Source: Bacillota bacterium (GTDB lineage Bacteria > Bacillota > Clostridia > Oscillospirales > Ruminococcaceae). From it: DNA of 6,620 nt. The notes under the pieces were generated by a model. That model was not told the DNA's origin. It made no database searches and saw only the letters and a list, made by a program, of their open reading frames with translations. The DNA lies in NCBI GenBank assembly GCA_023456995.1, contig JAEWNU010000262.1, positions 1 to 6,620 of the forward strand. Reading direction: 5' to 3'. Both the position numbers and the translations under genes were made by a program. Shown piece after piece: positions 6,176 to 6,620 of the stretch (its first letter is position 1; each line of letters begins with the position of its first letter).

Positions 6176-6282
6176 TTGTACGTGGGGAATAGAGTGAATT
6201 TTTGTCTTTTGTATTCTAGTTCAGAAATCAACCATACTTTCCCTGCTGTCTCTCCCCTGCACCACTAAAAAGGAGGCACCTC

Positions 6283-6620
6283 ATGACCCTCGTTCTTAGC
6301 ATCATTGGAATTAATATTTTCTATGTTTCGCTCAATACGCTGCGCACAATTTTAGTCATCAAAGGGCAGCGATTGCCAGCTGCCCTCCTTTCTGTTGTCG
6401 AAGTCGGAATCTATTTGCTGGGGTTGACAATGGTTTTGCAAAACTTGACAAGTCCGCTGAATATCATGGCTTATTGCATCGGTTTTGGTGCGGGTGTTTA
6501 TATTGGCAGCTGTCTTGAACAACGCCTTGCATTGGGGTATGTCAATGTTCAGGTAATTGTCAACTCTACCGATTGTTGTCTGCCCGGCCGGCTGCGCGAG
6601 GAAGGCTATGGGGTAACCGC
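6283..6620 (+). CDS. UPF0316 (DUF5698/DUF2179) membrane protein, 5' part
   Basis: The open frame runs from ATG at 6283 off the window edge (112 codons seen). A strong AGGAGG (6271-6276) lies six bases before the start. Three membrane segments are visible (about 3-20, 33-53 and 59-78). Family-like stretches are the TLRTILVIKG turn after the first helix, PLNIMAYCIGFGAGVYIGS, and LEQRLALGYVNVQVIV entering the soluble domain. In this family the membrane part is followed by a cytoplasmic DUF2179 domain, of which only the beginning is present here. The cellular function of the family is unknown to me. The gene is divergent from the CoA-binding gene and has no evident functional tie to the redox genes. 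Confidence 0.88.
   Translation, partial: MTLVLSIIGINIFYVSLNTLRTILVIKGQRLPAALLSVVEVGIYLLGLTMVLQNLTSPLNIMAYCIGFGAGVYIGSCLEQRLALGYVNVQVIVNSTDCCLPGRLREEGYGVT

Noticed and set aside
6273..6282. GAGG-CA-CCTC overlapping the UPF0316 ribosome binding site as a sequestering hairpin
   Set aside because: A two-base loop is too small for a stable RNA hairpin, so occlusion of the ribosome binding site is unlikely.
1..6620. Mobile elements, CRISPR array or tRNA genes
   Set aside because: No transposase-like frame, terminal repeats, regularly spaced repeats or cloverleaf sequence was found on either strand.

Overview
The window looks like chromosomal DNA of an anaerobic, low-to-moderate GC Firmicute, probably a clostridium. 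The signs are strong AGGAGG-type ribosome binding sites, one TTG start, a clostridial-type 2[4Fe-4S] ferredoxin, a UPF0316 membrane protein and a CoA-disulfide-reductase/rhodanese/TusA/DsrE fusion. I see no mobile element, CRISPR array, tRNA or rRNA. The organism assignment is inference from gene content, not from a marker gene.

Layout. Positions 1-3294 are read entirely on the minus strand, as two adjacent transcription units. The upstream unit is a TTG-started ferredoxin (3094-3294) overlapping by ATGA a small polytopic Fe-S membrane protein of NapH/NosR flavour (2501-3097). The second unit is a thioredoxin (2089-2400) followed by a large multidomain flavoprotein (1-2010) whose C-terminus runs off the window. 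Reading plus, divergently from the ferredoxin, is a full-length YyaL/SPATA20-type protein (3552-5570), followed by a hairpin (5627-5655). A convergent minus-strand CoA-binding protein follows (5679-6035). Divergent from it is a UPF0316 membrane protein (6283 to the window end, partial).

How the genes may work together. Nearly everything from 1 to 5570 handles thiols, persulfides or low-potential electrons. The flavoprotein joins a CoA-disulfide/persulfide reductase to three sulfur-carrier domains, the thioredoxin reduces disulfides, and the ferredoxin plus membrane Fe-S protein could bring electrons to or from the membrane. The most striking observation is that the ferredoxin and thioredoxin promoters carry the same 20-base sequence (TGTGATTGAGTTACAGAAAA on the minus strand), each separated by the same 21 bases from a -10 element. 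That places its core near -41, the class II activator position of CRP/FNR-family regulators. The two units therefore look like parts of one regulon, probably responding to redox or sulfur state, although no regulator gene is in the window.
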